A stretch of DNA of 51,232 nucleotides from Chromatiaceae bacterium. GTDB taxonomy: Bacteria; Pseudomonadota; Gammaproteobacteria; Chromatiales; Chromatiaceae. The stretch is taken from NCBI GenBank assembly GCA_007693535.1, contig REDK01000176.1, forward strand, positions 1 through 51,232. The letters run 5' to 3'. Shown here in pieces: positions 16,204 to 24,815 of this stretch (within the stretch, counting starts at the first letter, position 1; each line of letters opens with the position of its first letter). Under the pieces are notes generated by a model. It searched no databases. It was not told the origin of the DNA and saw nothing but the letters and a program-made list of their open reading frames with translations. A program made the position numbers and the translations under genes.

Positions 16204-17400
16204 ATGATGCGCAATCGATCAATGATCCGATCCTGGGCGCTGGCACTGCTGGCCGGCCTACTGGCCAGCCTGCTGACCAGTCTGCTCAGCGGCTGCGGTG
16301 CCGGCCGTGCCATCGACCGCATGCTGCCGGACGAGCGGCTGGTCTACCGACAGGCACGCGAGGCGCCGGAGAACCTGGAACTCCCCCCAGACTTGGCCAG
16401 CGCCCGCTTCGACGATGCGCTGGACATCCCGCCTGCCAGCGGTTCCATGACCCTCTCCAGCTACACCGGTGAGCAGACCGCCCGCACCCGCATCGCCGGC
16501 AGCGGCAACGTCCTGCCGGACGTCGCCGGGGTCTCCCTGCGGCGCGCTGACGAGCGCCGCTGGCTGGAAGTGGATGCCAGCCCCAACGCGGTCTGGCCGC
16601 AGGTGGTCGGGTTCTGGCGGCAACAGGGCATCCTGCTGCAGGAGCAGGACCCGGCCGTCGGCGTGATGCAGACCGACTGGATCGAGAACCGCGCCGAGAT
16701 CCGGACTGACTTCATTACCCGGCAATTGCGCCGAGTGGTGGATGGCCTGTACGCCACCTCCACCCGCGACCGCTATCGGGTGCGCATCGACACCGGCGCC
16801 ACCGCCGGCACCACCGAGATCCATCTCACCCACGCCGCGATGCATGAGCGGCTGGTGCGCAACACCGCTGGCGAGGGCACGCAGACGGTCTGGGAGCCGG
16901 CCGCCAGCGATCCCGGCAAGGAGGCGGCGATGCTGCGGCGGCTGATGCTGCATCTAGGGATCAGCGATCGCGACGCCGACCGCATGCTGGCCCAGGGCGG
17001 GCGCGCCGAGACCGGCATCGCGCCGGCGCCCCGGGTGCAGCTGGTGCCAGGAGAAACCGGCGCCACCCTGATCCTGCCGGAGGACTTCCGGCGCGCCTGG
17101 CGGTCGGTTGGCCTGGCGCTTGACCGCAGCGGCTTCGCGGTGGAGGACCGCGACCGCAGCAATGGGGTCTTCTACGTCCGCTACGGCGACACCGACCAGC
17201 GTCGGGAACGCCCTGGACTGGTCGGCCGACTGGCCTTCTGGCGCGGCGATGGTGATCGCGATACGGTGAGCCAGTATCAGATACGACTCAGCGATGGCGG
17301 TAGCGAGACCCGGGTCAATGTTCACGACGAGGCCGGACGCCCGGACGCCTCCGAGAGCGCCCAGCGCATCCTCAGCCTGTTGCAAGAGGACTTGCGCTAA
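16204..17400 (+). CDS. bamC: Outer-membrane assembly lipoprotein BamC
   Basis: A 398-residue lipoprotein with a signal sequence ending LLSGCG (lipidation Cys about residue 31). BamC is a subunit of the BAM complex that folds outer-membrane proteins. The N-terminal segment has DRMLPDERLVYRQAREAP and LELPPDL, which bind BamD in the family. It is followed by two BamC helix-grip domains: WLEVDASPNAVWPQVVGFW to YRVRIDTGA, and a second one starting LPEDFRRAWRSVGLALD and ending near SESAQRILSLL. An earlier ATG at 16171 overlaps the dapA stop and would add 11 residues; I chose 16204 for its normal signal peptide, but either is possible. Its position after dapA supports the assignment. Confidence 0.85.
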   Translation: MMRNRSMIRSWALALLAGLLASLLTSLLSGCGAGRAIDRMLPDERLVYRQAREAPENLELPPDLASARFDDALDIPPASGSMTLSSYTGEQTARTRIAGSGNVLPDVAGVSLRRADERRWLEVDASPNAVWPQVVGFWRQQGILLQEQDPAVGVMQTDWIENRAEIRTDFITRQLRRVVDGLYATSTRDRYRVRIDTGATAGTTEIHLTHAAMHERLVRNTAGEGTQTVWEPAASDPGKEAAMLRRLMLHLGISDRDADRMLAQGGRAETGIAPAPRVQLVPGETGATLILPEDFRRAWRSVGLALDRSGFAVEDRDRSNGVFYVRYGDTDQRRERPGLVGRLAFWRGDGDRDTVSQYQIRLSDGGSETRVNVHDEAGRPDASESAQRILSLLQEDLR

Positions 17401-17604
17401 GGCGATTTCTGTCGACTTTCATACCATTTGACTGGTCTTGACGCCCGCCTTCGGCGTCGCACTGGCGGTCACAACGCTTGCGATGCTCCCGCCAGCCGTC
17501 CTTGAAGGCGAGCGGAGGGCGAACCTTGATCCCGCGTCATCTGGCATAACAGTCTCCGGCAATCGCCGAAACGCTTGAGAGATGGATCGTTTGCAGCGAC
17601 TGAC

Positions 17605-17634
17605 GCCCTTGGTCGCCCCGCCCTTGGTCGCCCC
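17605..17634. repeat. Perfect 15-bp tandem duplication
   Basis: GCCCTTGGTCGCCCC occurs twice in a row in the interval between bamC and trmJ. The rest of the roughly 295-bp interval shows no gene. Confidence 0.7.
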
Positions 17635-17695
17635 AATAGATTCCGGCGCCACCACCAGGCGCCGCTCACCAAGACGCTGACGAGCACATCCTCAG

Positions 17696-18490
17696 ATGCA
17701 CAGCGATCTGCGCGACCAGGCCGATGATCCGCGCCCAGGGCGCATCCGTTTCGTACTGGTCGAACCCAGCCTGAGCGCCAATATCGGCGCCACCGCGCGG
17801 GCGATGAAGACGATGGGGCTGACCCGCCTGGCCCTGGTGCAACCGCGGCAACGGCCCGACGCCGAGGCCATCGCCTGCGCCTCCGGGGCCGATGACCTGC
17901 TCGCCACCGCGGCCATCCACGATGATCTGGTCGGGGCCCTGGCCGGCTGCCGGCTGGTGATCGGCTCCAGCGCCCGCCCGCGCTCGGTGCAATGGCCACA
18001 GGTGGACCCGCGCGCCTGTGCCCGGCTGCTCTGTGACGAGGCGCGTCAGGGCGACGTGGCCCTGCTGCTCGGGCGCGAACGGTCAGGGCTCAGCAACGAG
18101 GAGCTGGCGCGCTGTCACTACCTGGTGCAGATCCCCGCCAACCCGGCCTTCAGTTCGCTGAATGTCGCCGCCGCCGCCCAGGTCTTCGCCTACGAGGTGC
18201 GCCAGGCCCTGCTGGCCCCGGTAGAACCCGCCGAGGCTGCCGGCGGAACGATCAGCGAAGTCTACGAGTCCCCGCTGGCCACCGCCGAGGAGATGGAGGG
18301 CTTTTTCACCCATCTAGCCGCGGTGCTAGTGAACATCGGCTATGCTGACCCGGTACAGTCGCGGCGCCTGCAGCGGCGCCTGCGACGCCTGTTCAACCGG
18401 GCCCGCCCGGACCGCACCGAGATCAATATCCTACGCGGCATTCTGCGTGCCGCCGCCGATCACCGGCCGCAGCGCACGCCGACGGCCTGA
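17696..18490 (+). CDS. trmJ: tRNA (cytidine/uridine-2'-O-)-methyltransferase TrmJ
   Basis: A 264-residue SPOUT-class enzyme that 2'-O-methylates nucleotide 32 of the tRNA anticodon loop. The N-terminal RIRFVLVEPSLSANIGAT and ARAMKTMGLTRLALV form motif 1. GDVALLLGRERSGLSNEEL and the block YLVQIPANPAFSSLNVAAA form motifs 2 and 3, which make the knotted SAM site. The C-terminal extension (about 175-255) with RRLQRRLRRLF and RTEINILRGILR is characteristic of TrmJ over shorter SpoU relatives. Complete. It is not tightly linked to bamC and is convergent with the next gene. Confidence 0.94.
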   Translation: MHSDLRDQADDPRPGRIRFVLVEPSLSANIGATARAMKTMGLTRLALVQPRQRPDAEAIACASGADDLLATAAIHDDLVGALAGCRLVIGSSARPRSVQWPQVDPRACARLLCDEARQGDVALLLGRERSGLSNEELARCHYLVQIPANPAFSSLNVAAAAQVFAYEVRQALLAPVEPAEAAGGTISEVYESPLATAEEMEGFFTHLAAVLVNIGYADPVQSRRLQRRLRRLFNRARPDRTEINILRGILRAAADHRPQRTPTA

Positions 18491-18511
18491 GAGCGGCACC
18501 CGGGCGCACGC

Positions 18512-18925
18512 TCAGGGGCGGGGCTGGCGCGGGGTGAATTGGATTGGATACTGGCGGACATAGTCGGTCGCGAAGTCCAGTTCGATGCGCAGCTCCGCGC
18601 CGCCTTCCGCAGCCCCCCCAGCCACACCGGAGCTGATCTTGACCTGCCTGAGATCGGGCAGTCGCAATGCCAGCCAACTGGTCAGGGCCGCCGCCTGGGA
18701 CGGCTGATCGGTCCTGATCGCGTGGGCCAGAGTGGCCGCGACGAAACGCGCCTTCTGGGCCAGATCCGGCTGCGCGATCGCCTCGCCATCGAGGCTGATC
18801 CCGGCCGTTTCCATACGCTGGTCCAACCGCTGGAGATAGGCCGCCTGCTGCGCCGGTAGCGCGCGCTCGCGGTCGTATTCGAGTTGGGCAATGCCGTCGA
18901 GCAGGACGGCCATCAGGCGTGCCAT
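18512..18925 (-). CDS. Conserved protein of unknown function
   Basis: A 137-residue soluble protein beginning MARLMAVLLDGIAQLEYDR. It has a helical N-terminal half with LPAQQAAYLQRLDQRME, a middle ARFVAATLAHAIRT, and a C-terminal part with RLPDLRQVKISSG and the strand YVRQYPIQFTPR. From memory, proteins of this pattern recur in Chromatiales and related sulfur oxidisers with no assigned function. No enzyme motif is visible and there are no cysteines. The start at 18925 is chosen because an upstream ATG at 18991 would add residues unlike the rest. It is 110 bp downstream of the RuBisCO-like gene on the same strand, so co-transcription is possible. Confidence 0.72.
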   Translation of the reverse strand: MARLMAVLLDGIAQLEYDRERALPAQQAAYLQRLDQRMETAGISLDGEAIAQPDLAQKARFVAATLAHAIRTDQPSQAAALTSWLALRLPDLRQVKISSGVAGGAAEGGAELRIELDFATDYVRQYPIQFTPRQPRP

Positions 18926-19035
18926 GGTCTCCCCCGCCACTGGTTTTGCATGGATTGGATGCCGCTGGCCTGGCTGCGCCAGGGGTGCCATGTCAGCAGT
19001 CCGGCCCGGTGTTGCGAACCACCGGGCACCGCGGC

Positions 19036-20367
19036 TCAGGTCGCCGCTGCCGGGGCCTGGTCCGGCCCCCCCGCCACCCCGAAAGCGGCGAGTGCCGCGG
19101 CCAACTCCGGATGGGTCCGGGCCTGTTCGGCCAGCGGGGTCCCGGCGGCGATCGCGGCCCAGGCCTGACGCAGGCTGGCAGCACCAGCGCGCGGCCCCTG
19201 GGGATGCCCGAACACCCCGCGCCCGGGGACAAAGCCGAAGTCGCGATGGCCGACCGCGCTGGTCACCGCGGCCAGGGTCGCTGCCGAATCGCTGCCGCCG
19301 GGCACCGGCAGACAGGGCCGCAACTGGCCCATCGGCTCCAGGCAGGCGCTGATGTTTTCGCGCACCTCGACGGCACTGGTCATCATGCGTGCACCGAAGC
19401 CGGGCATGATGACGACATCGAAGCCAGCCAGCCGCTGCAGGCGCGTGAACACCCGGCTGTGGACGCCGAATCCGGGGATCCGGGTGCAGGCGGCGATCAG
19501 CGGGAAATGCGCCACCAGCGGCACCCGGGCATGCCGGTGCAACAGGCGCACCCCGCTCAGCCCCACCGGCAGGGCATTGACCATCACCGCGTTGGCACCG
19601 TTGCGCACGACGAGGTCATGCAGCGGCACCAGCCGCTCGACCTCGTCGGTGATATTGGCCAGATAGACCTTGGGCACGCCGGTCTCCTGCTCGGCGCGGC
19701 GCCGTGCCGCTCCCAGCAGGGCCGAGCGCTCGGCCAACGGCGACCACTCCGGGTCGGCCAGCATCTCGTCATCCTTCGCGATATCGAGCCCCCCCAGCCA
19801 GCCCTGATAGCCGAGTTCGGCAAATGGCCCTGGGGCAAGCCCGATGTTGGGCTTGATCACCCCGAAGAAGAACGGCCGGTCATGCACCCCGAAGAGATCA
19901 CGCAGACCGGCGACCCCGAAGCGGGGGCCGGCGAAGGCGGCCAGATAGCCGTCCGGGAACTGGATATCCTGCAACTTAACGATCGGGATGCCAGGCGCGA
20001 AAAAGGCCCCCTCGCCCAGCACCGCGCTCAGCAGGTTGGGCAGGCGCGGTCCGAAATTGCGATGCGGGTGGGCGATACGTACCCGACAGACATGCACCGG
20101 CCCGGCCAGCGGCGGATCGAGCGGCAGCGAAGGGGCCGCCCGCTCTCCTAGCACCTCTAGCCCGATCACCTTCGCGGCGAAGCGCGGACGATAGTCCTCG
20201 TCCACCCCGGGTCGGCACCATTGCGCGGTGGACTGCTCGCTGGCCAGATGGGCAGCGGCCGGCTCCGGGGCGCCGCTGCATTCGATGTCGTAGTCGAGCA
20301 GCAGGTAGTCATCCGGCTCCAGCGTTGCGGGATCGGCGAAAAAACCAGCGATATCGATGGCCCGCAT
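19036..20367 (-). CDS. RuBisCO-like protein (form IV)
   Basis: A 443-residue homologue of the RuBisCO large subunit that should not fix CO2. Retained: the Lys of the IKP motif (K172) and the carbamylation triad in [10 protein letters not shown] (K198, D200, E201). Replaced: the second Lys of KPK is Asn (N174), the HR pair is HF (H287-F288), the HIH segment is VVI near residue 320, and the mobile loop-6 lysine is gone (PGFGARMM). The Ser-Gly-Gly phosphate site reads P-G-G. The C-terminal G-R-G-V-F-G-H-P block is conserved. Related proteins act in sulfur or methylthio-sugar metabolism, for example as enolases or isomerases. It starts three bases after the yjbQ stop, so the two form an operon. 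Subtype (IV-photo or other) is uncertain. Confidence 0.9.
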   Translation of the reverse strand: MRAIDIAGFFADPATLEPDDYLLLDYDIECSGAPEPAAAHLASEQSTAQWCRPGVDEDYRPRFAAKVIGLEVLGERAAPSLPLDPPLAGPVHVCRVRIAHPHRNFGPRLPNLLSAVLGEGAFFAPGIPIVKLQDIQFPDGYLAAFAGPRFGVAGLRDLFGVHDRPFFFGVIKPNIGLAPGPFAELGYQGWLGGLDIAKDDEMLADPEWSPLAERSALLGAARRRAEQETGVPKVYLANITDEVERLVPLHDLVVRNGANAVMVNALPVGLSGVRLLHRHARVPLVAHFPLIAACTRIPGFGVHSRVFTRLQRLAGFDVVIMPGFGARMMTSAVEVRENISACLEPMGQLRPCLPVPGGSDSAATLAAVTSAVGHRDFGFVPGRGVFGHPQGPRAGAASLRQAWAAIAAGTPLAEQARTHPELAAALAAFGVAGGPDQAPAAAT

Positions 20368-20370
20368 GGC

Positions 20371-20877
20371 TCAGCCCTCCCCGCCCGCCGGTCCGGCGGG
20401 CGTCTGGTTCGGGGTCGGTGCCAGGATCGAATCCGGGGCCGCATCTGGAGCTGGCTGGCCGATGAACTGCAGGGTGACGCTGCGCTCCGGGCGCGGCCCA
20501 TCCAGCTCCACGAAGAAGATCGACTGCCAGGCACCGAGCAGCAGTTCGCCGTCGGCGATCGGAATGGTCTCTGAGGCGTTCATGAACAGGCCAAGCAGGT
20601 GGGAATGGGCGTTGTCGCGATCGTCCACCGGTGCCAGGTTATGCAGATAGTCGCCGTCCCTGGGCACCAGGCGCTTCAGATAGGTCAGCATATCCTGCTG
20701 TAGTTGGGGCTCGCGCTCGTTGAGATTGATGTAGGCCGTGGTATGGCGCGAGATCAGGGTGACCAGGCCGTCGCGGATACCGCTGGCAGCGCAGCAGGCG
20801 CGCACCTGGTCGGTGATGTCCAGCAGTTGGATAGGGGCGGTACTAGCCAGACGGATGCAGTCGAGGCGGGTGCGCAT
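20371..20877 (-). CDS. yjbQ: YjbQ/UPF0047 family protein
   Basis: A 168-residue protein of the YjbQ (UPF0047) family, a trimeric fold with weak thiamin-phosphate-synthase activity reported for some members. Blocks: LDITDQVRACCAASGI, then GLVTLISRHTTAYINLNE with the conserved H-T-T-A, HNLAPVDDRDNAHSHLLGL with conserved Asp and His residues at the putative metal site, and GELLLGAWQSIFFVELDGPR. The C-terminal tail (about 30 residues, proline- and alanine-rich) is longer than usual. The start at 20877 fits the family N-terminus. It lies immediately upstream of the RuBisCO-like gene with a three-base gap, implying a shared job, which is unknown. Confidence 0.88.
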   Translation of the reverse strand: MRTRLDCIRLASTAPIQLLDITDQVRACCAASGIRDGLVTLISRHTTAYINLNEREPQLQQDMLTYLKRLVPRDGDYLHNLAPVDDRDNAHSHLLGLFMNASETIPIADGELLLGAWQSIFFVELDGPRPERSVTLQFIGQPAPDAAPDSILAPTPNQTPAGPAGGEG

Positions 20878-21291
20878 GGGAGCTGGCAGGGGCGGTGGCA
20901 GGCGTGGCAGTTTTACAGGTCCGGGCGTGACGGCTCGGGTCGGCATTATCCTACGAAACCGCAGTTGAACGCTTCGCGCATGACACAGGGTTGGCTGAAA
21001 AAGGCCGCAAGCGATGCGGAGAGGTTCGCCAACAGCCGTGCGAGCCCAGCAACCTGTTGGCGTCATCAGTAGGGGAAGGCCCTGATCGGCCCGCGCCATG
21101 TCGGCAAGATCAAACGGGCACGTGCGGGTTCTCACTCTCGTCAGTCGGCATCACCCCTCCGGCGGGTGGACCCGCGGGTGGCTCCAGTCCGGCCGCCGCC
21201 CGGCGATGCCCCGACGGCCGCGGGTGACCACCGCGCCGACGGGGGCGTGCTACACTTCGAGGCTTTGTCGCGCCTCACAATGATACGGAAC
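20878..21291. other. Divergent intergenic region between yjbQ and gcvR, with a MITE end
   Basis: This 414-bp interval holds a relative of the MITE left end at 20950-20988 and no recognisable gene. The promoters of yjbQ and gcvR must lie here, but no clear consensus is visible. Confidence 0.4.
20950..20988. repeat. Solitary MITE left end
   Basis: CCTACGAAACCGCAGTTGA and the following CGCTTCGCGCATGACACA closely parallel the first 39 bases of the element at 38807 (CCTAGAAACGGCAGTTGA, CGCTTCGTGCATCACACA). No matching right end was found within several hundred bases, so this is a truncated copy. Confidence 0.6.
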
Positions 21292-21831
21292 ATGGCCACG
21301 CAGAAGACCTACCTCGTGATCTCCGCCCTTGGGACCGACCATCCGGGACTGGTCAACGACCTGTCGCGGGCGATCCTCGAGCATGGCTGCAACATTGAGG
21401 ATAGCCGCATGGCCGTGCTCGGCGGGGAGTTCGCTGCGATGCTGCTGGTGCAGGGCAAGTGGAATACCCTGGCTAAGGTCGAAAACGCCCTGCCGGAACT
21501 CGAGCGCACCCTGGGCATGACCATCATCAGCAAGCGCACCGGCGAGCGCGCCCGCAACGAGAACAAGCTGCCCTACGTGGTGGACGTGATCGCCATGGAT
21601 CATCCCGGGATCGTCAACAAGCTGGCCGGGTTCTTCGCCGAACGCAACATCAACATCGAGGATATGGCCACCCACACCTATGCCGCGGCCCATACCGGTA
21701 CGCCCATGTTCGCGGTGCACATCACCGTTGGCATCCCCGCCGACACCCATATCGCCACGCTGCGCGAGGAATTCATGGACTACTGCGACGGGCTCAACCT
21801 GGATGCGGTACTGGAGCCGCTGAAGGCCTGA
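21292..21831 (+). CDS. gcvR: Glycine cleavage system transcriptional repressor-like protein, two ACT domains
   Basis: A 179-residue protein made of two ACT domains. The first is about 5-85 (LVISALGTDHPGLVNDLSRA, then HGCNIEDSRMAVLGGEF); the second is about 95-175 (YVVDVIAMDHPGIVNKLAGF, then RNINIEDMATHTY). This is the GcvR arrangement; in enterobacteria GcvR binds glycine and antagonises the activator GcvA. The ACT glycine-binding turns (D-H-P-G) are intact in both. The start at 21292 gives the family N-terminus (MATQKTYLV); an ATG 12 bases upstream is possible. No gcv genes are adjacent. It precedes bcp, a frequent gcvR neighbour in gammaproteobacteria. Confidence 0.9.
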   Translation: MATQKTYLVISALGTDHPGLVNDLSRAILEHGCNIEDSRMAVLGGEFAAMLLVQGKWNTLAKVENALPELERTLGMTIISKRTGERARNENKLPYVVDVIAMDHPGIVNKLAGFFAERNINIEDMATHTYAAAHTGTPMFAVHITVGIPADTHIATLREEFMDYCDGLNLDAVLEPLKA

Positions 21832-21840
21832 CCTCCCCCT

Positions 21841-21858
21841 GCAGCGGCACCCCGCTGC
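21841..21858 (+). terminator. Possible terminator hairpin after gcvR
   Basis: GCAGCGG-CACC-CCGCTGC folds into a seven-pair GC stem with a four-base loop, ten bases past the gcvR stop. There is no U tract, so the call rests on position and stem quality. Confidence 0.35.
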
Positions 21859-22107
21859 CACAGCGGCCACGCCACCACTGACCACACGGCACCGCGGCAG
21901 GCGGTCAGTGGCAACGCTGGCAACCGCGGCTACCGCAATCGCCCAACCCGGGGGCACGGCGACGCCAATATCCGAACCTGCTCCCGGCCCTGCCAGTCCT
22001 GGGTTGCAACCCCAGCCCGCGGCCTCCATCCGAAGGCTGGCCCGGGGGCGTTTGCTGCCACCGTGCGCCATCCGACCTGCAACCGCTTTCGACCCACGGA
22101 GTGCCTC

Positions 22108-22584
22108 ATGTCCATAGCCATCGGCGAGCCGATTCCCGACCTGGAACTTCCAGCCACCGGCGACAAGACCGTCAAGCTGTCGGATTTCCGAGGACAGCAC
22201 CTCGTCCTGTATTTTTACCCGAAGGCAAGCACCCCCGGCTGTACTCAGGAGGGGCTCGACTTCAGTGCCGCCGCGGCCGACTTCACTGCCCTGAATACGG
22301 CGATCCTCGGCGCCTCCCGGGATGGCCTCAAGGCGCAGGAGAACTTCAAAACCAAGCAAGGCTTCAGCTTCGATTTGTTGGCCGACAAGGACGAGGCCCT
22401 ATGCCGCGCCTTCGATGTCATCAAGCTGAAGAAGATGTACGGCAAGGAGTCGCTGGGCGTCGAGCGCAGTACCTTCCTGATCGACGCCGACGGGGTGCTG
22501 CGCCGGGAATGGCGCGGCGTAAAGGTGCCGGGCCACGTCGAGGCGGTGCTGGCAGCGGTGCGGGAACTCGCCGAGGCTGGCTGA
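22108..22584 (+). CDS. bcp: Thioredoxin-dependent thiol peroxidase (Bcp/PrxQ family)
   Basis: A 158-residue peroxiredoxin that reduces hydroperoxides in the cytoplasm. The peroxidatic cysteine lies in KASTPGCTQEG (about residue 46), preceded by the family segment VLYFYPKAS. The usual resolving cysteine five residues later is absent (the motif reads C-T-Q-E-G-L). A second Cys occurs at about residue 100 in DEALCRAF, matching a conserved but normally non-resolving position. It may therefore be a 1-Cys enzyme or use an alternative partner. The C-terminal RSTFLIDADGVLRREWRGVK is typical. The start at 22108 follows a GGAG-like site. Full length. Confidence 0.93.
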   Translation: MSIAIGEPIPDLELPATGDKTVKLSDFRGQHLVLYFYPKASTPGCTQEGLDFSAAAADFTALNTAILGASRDGLKAQENFKTKQGFSFDLLADKDEALCRAFDVIKLKKMYGKESLGVERSTFLIDADGVLRREWRGVKVPGHVEAVLAAVRELAEAG

Positions 22585-22889
22585 CACGGGCGCTGGCACC
22601 AGGATGCCGGCCTGTCGCCGACCCGGCATCCGAGGTCGGCACCCGACTGGCGATCGCATGCGCCCGGCCCCGGCGCTAACCTCCACCTGCTGCCGTGCCA
22701 GCGTTTCCCACAGCCGCCGCGCTGGCCCTCTGGCCGCCCGGCGCCCCGGGTCGCCCGCCCACCTGATGGCAACCAGCGCGGTCGGGGCAAATGCCGGAAC
22801 GCTAGCCTGCCGAGCAGGCCAGCCCGTTCGCCCCTGTGCCCCTAGCCGCTTGCCGCCCGCGGGCCACTCTCTCCCTTGCGCTCGACCCC
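22585..22889. other. Gene-free stretch between bcp and phoH
   Basis: About 305 bp without a recognisable gene or repeat. No clear promoter or terminator is seen. Confidence 0.4.
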
Positions 22890-24308
22890 ATGATCAAACG
22901 CAACGACGACAAGCCCTGCCTGTTCGTGCTCGACACCAATGTCCTGATGCACGACCCCACCGCGATCTTCCGCTTCAAGGAGCACGACGTCTTCCTACCC
23001 ATGGTGGTGCTGGAAGAACTCGACGCTGGCAAGAAGGGCATGTCCGAGGTGGCCCGCAATGTGCGTCAGGTCAGCCGCTTTCTCGATGATCTGATGCGCG
23101 ATGCGGACAAGTCGGAGATCGACGCCGGGCTGCGCATCCATCCTCAGGCCGAGCCCGGCCGCGGCCTGACCGAGAGTCCCAGCGGCCGGCTGTTCTTCCA
23201 GACCGAGCCGCTGGCGCCAGAGACCGCCCTGCGCTTGCCCGGCACCACGGCTGACAACGACATCCTCGGCACCGCGCAGGTGCTGCAGGAACGCCGCAGC
23301 GGGCGGACCGTGGTCATCGTCTCCAAGGACATCAACCTGCGCATCAAGGCAGCCGTGCTCGGCATCCCAGCCGAGGACTACTCCAATGACCAGGTGCTCG
23401 ACGACGCCAACCTGCTCTACACCGGGATGTCGGCCTTAGACGAGGCCTTCTGGGAACATCACGCCAAGGAACTGGATGCCTGGCGCGAGGAGGGGCGGAC
23501 CTTTTACCGCATCAGCGGACCAGACGTCAGCGACTGGTACGACAGCCAGTGTCTGTATCTGGAAGGCGACGACAGCTTCGAGGCGATCGTGCGCGAGAAG
23601 CGCGGTGCAACCGAGGCGGTGATCGAGCTGGTCGAGGACTATCGCCTGCCGCGGCACAACGTCTGGGGCATCAACGCCCGCAACCGCGAGCAGAACTTCG
23701 CCCTGAACATGCTGATGGACCCAGAGCTGGATTTCGTCACCCTGCTCGGCACCGCTGGGACCGGCAAGACCCTGCTGGCCCTGGCCGCCGGTCTCGCCCA
23801 GGTGCTCGACCGCGGCCTTTACCGGGAGATCATCATGACGCGTGTGACCGTGCCGGTCGGCGAGGACATCGGCTTCTTGCCCGGCACCGAGGAGGAAAAG
23901 ATGACCCCCTGGATGGGCGCCCTGATGGACAACCTGGAGGTGCTGACCCAGACTGAGGGCGGCGACTGGGGCCGGGCCGCGACCAACGATCTGCTGCGCA
24001 ACCGCATTCGTATCTCCTCGCTCAACTTCATGCGCGGGCGCACCTTTCTGCACAAGTACATCATTCTGGACGAGGCGCAGAATCTCACCGCCAAGCAGAT
24101 GAAGACCCTGATCACCCGCGCCGGTCCCGGCACCAAGATCGTCTGCCTCGGTAACATCGCCCAGATCGACACCCCCTATCTGACCGAGACCACCTCGGGG
24201 CTGACCTACGTCGTGGACCGCTTCAAGGGCTGGCACCACAGCGGCCATGTCACCTTGCTGCGTGGCGAACGCTCGCGCCTCGCCGACTATGCCTCGGAAA
24301 CCCTATGA
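22890..24308 (+). CDS. phoH2: PIN-domain fused to PhoH-family ATPase
   Basis: A 472-residue two-domain protein. The N-terminal PIN domain (about 8-190) has the acidic nuclease residues in VLDTNVLMHD and LEELDAGKK, and a later aspartate in TADNDILGTA. The C-terminal PhoH domain (about 250-465) has a Walker A at about residues 286-293 (GTAGTGKT), a Walker B YIILDEAQNLT, and the motif VGEDIGFLPGTEEEKM. This PhoH2-like fusion is thought to act as an RNA helicase and ribonuclease; family members are linked to stress and phosphate starvation. The start at 22890 fits homologues. The chain looks complete and in frame. Its next neighbours are unrelated metabolic genes. Confidence 0.93.
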   Translation: MIKRNDDKPCLFVLDTNVLMHDPTAIFRFKEHDVFLPMVVLEELDAGKKGMSEVARNVRQVSRFLDDLMRDADKSEIDAGLRIHPQAEPGRGLTESPSGRLFFQTEPLAPETALRLPGTTADNDILGTAQVLQERRSGRTVVIVSKDINLRIKAAVLGIPAEDYSNDQVLDDANLLYTGMSALDEAFWEHHAKELDAWREEGRTFYRISGPDVSDWYDSQCLYLEGDDSFEAIVREKRGATEAVIELVEDYRLPRHNVWGINARNREQNFALNMLMDPELDFVTLLGTAGTGKTLLALAAGLAQVLDRGLYREIIMTRVTVPVGEDIGFLPGTEEEKMTPWMGALMDNLEVLTQTEGGDWGRAATNDLLRNRIRISSLNFMRGRTFLHKYIILDEAQNLTAKQMKTLITRAGPGTKIVCLGNIAQIDTPYLTETTSGLTYVVDRFKGWHHSGHVTLLRGERSRLADYASETL

Positions 24309-24347
24309 GCCAGCGCGGATAGCACAGCACCCCTGGAGGCTTCCACC

Positions 24348-24815
24348 ATGCACCCATCGCCACCCACCGACTCGCCACCGCGGCGCCCGCTGCACCTGCT
24401 GGCCGGCCTGCTGCTGCTCGTCGCCACCCTGGGATCAATCCAATCCGTGGCCCTGGCCGGCGAGCGGCTGCAGGTCGTCTATCATGTCGCCGATGAAAAC
24501 AAGGTCGTGTTCGCACTGAACAATATCGCCAACCACATCGAAGGGGCCGGCGGTGCCGATCAGGTCGAGATCGTCCTCGTCACCCATGGCGATGCCGTCA
24601 AGCGCTTCATCGACATCGAGGCCGTGGACCGGGTGCGCCGCGCGGTCGCCGAGCTGCAGCAGCAGGGGGTCACCTTCGAGGCCTGCGCCAAGACCCTGGA
24701 ATTACTGCGCTTCGGGCGCGACGAGCTGCTCGACGGCTTCATCGTGGCCGAGCAGGGCGGGGTGACCCGCATCGCCGAATTGCAGTCGCAGGGCTATGTC
24801 TATCTACGCCCCTGA
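24348..24815 (+). CDS. Exported DsrE/DsrF-like protein
   Basis: A 155-residue protein with an N-terminal hydrophobic segment (HLLAGLLLLVATLGSIQSVALA, a signal peptide cleaved near residue 37), so periplasmic rather than cytoplasmic. The body is a DsrE-like fold: VVYHVADENKVVFALNNIANH, VLVTHGDAVKRFI, LQQQGVTFEACAKTLELL with one cysteine (about residue 113) at the place of the reactive Cys of DsrE relatives, and a C-terminal strand QSQGYVYLRP. Related proteins handle persulfide sulfur. It lies 39 bp after phoH and its stop overlaps the next gene by 20 bp. A periplasmic role in sulfur metabolism is an inference. Confidence 0.82.
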   Translation: MHPSPPTDSPPRRPLHLLAGLLLLVATLGSIQSVALAGERLQVVYHVADENKVVFALNNIANHIEGAGGADQVEIVLVTHGDAVKRFIDIEAVDRVRRAVAELQQQGVTFEACAKTLELLRFGRDELLDGFIVAEQGGVTRIAELQSQGYVYLRP

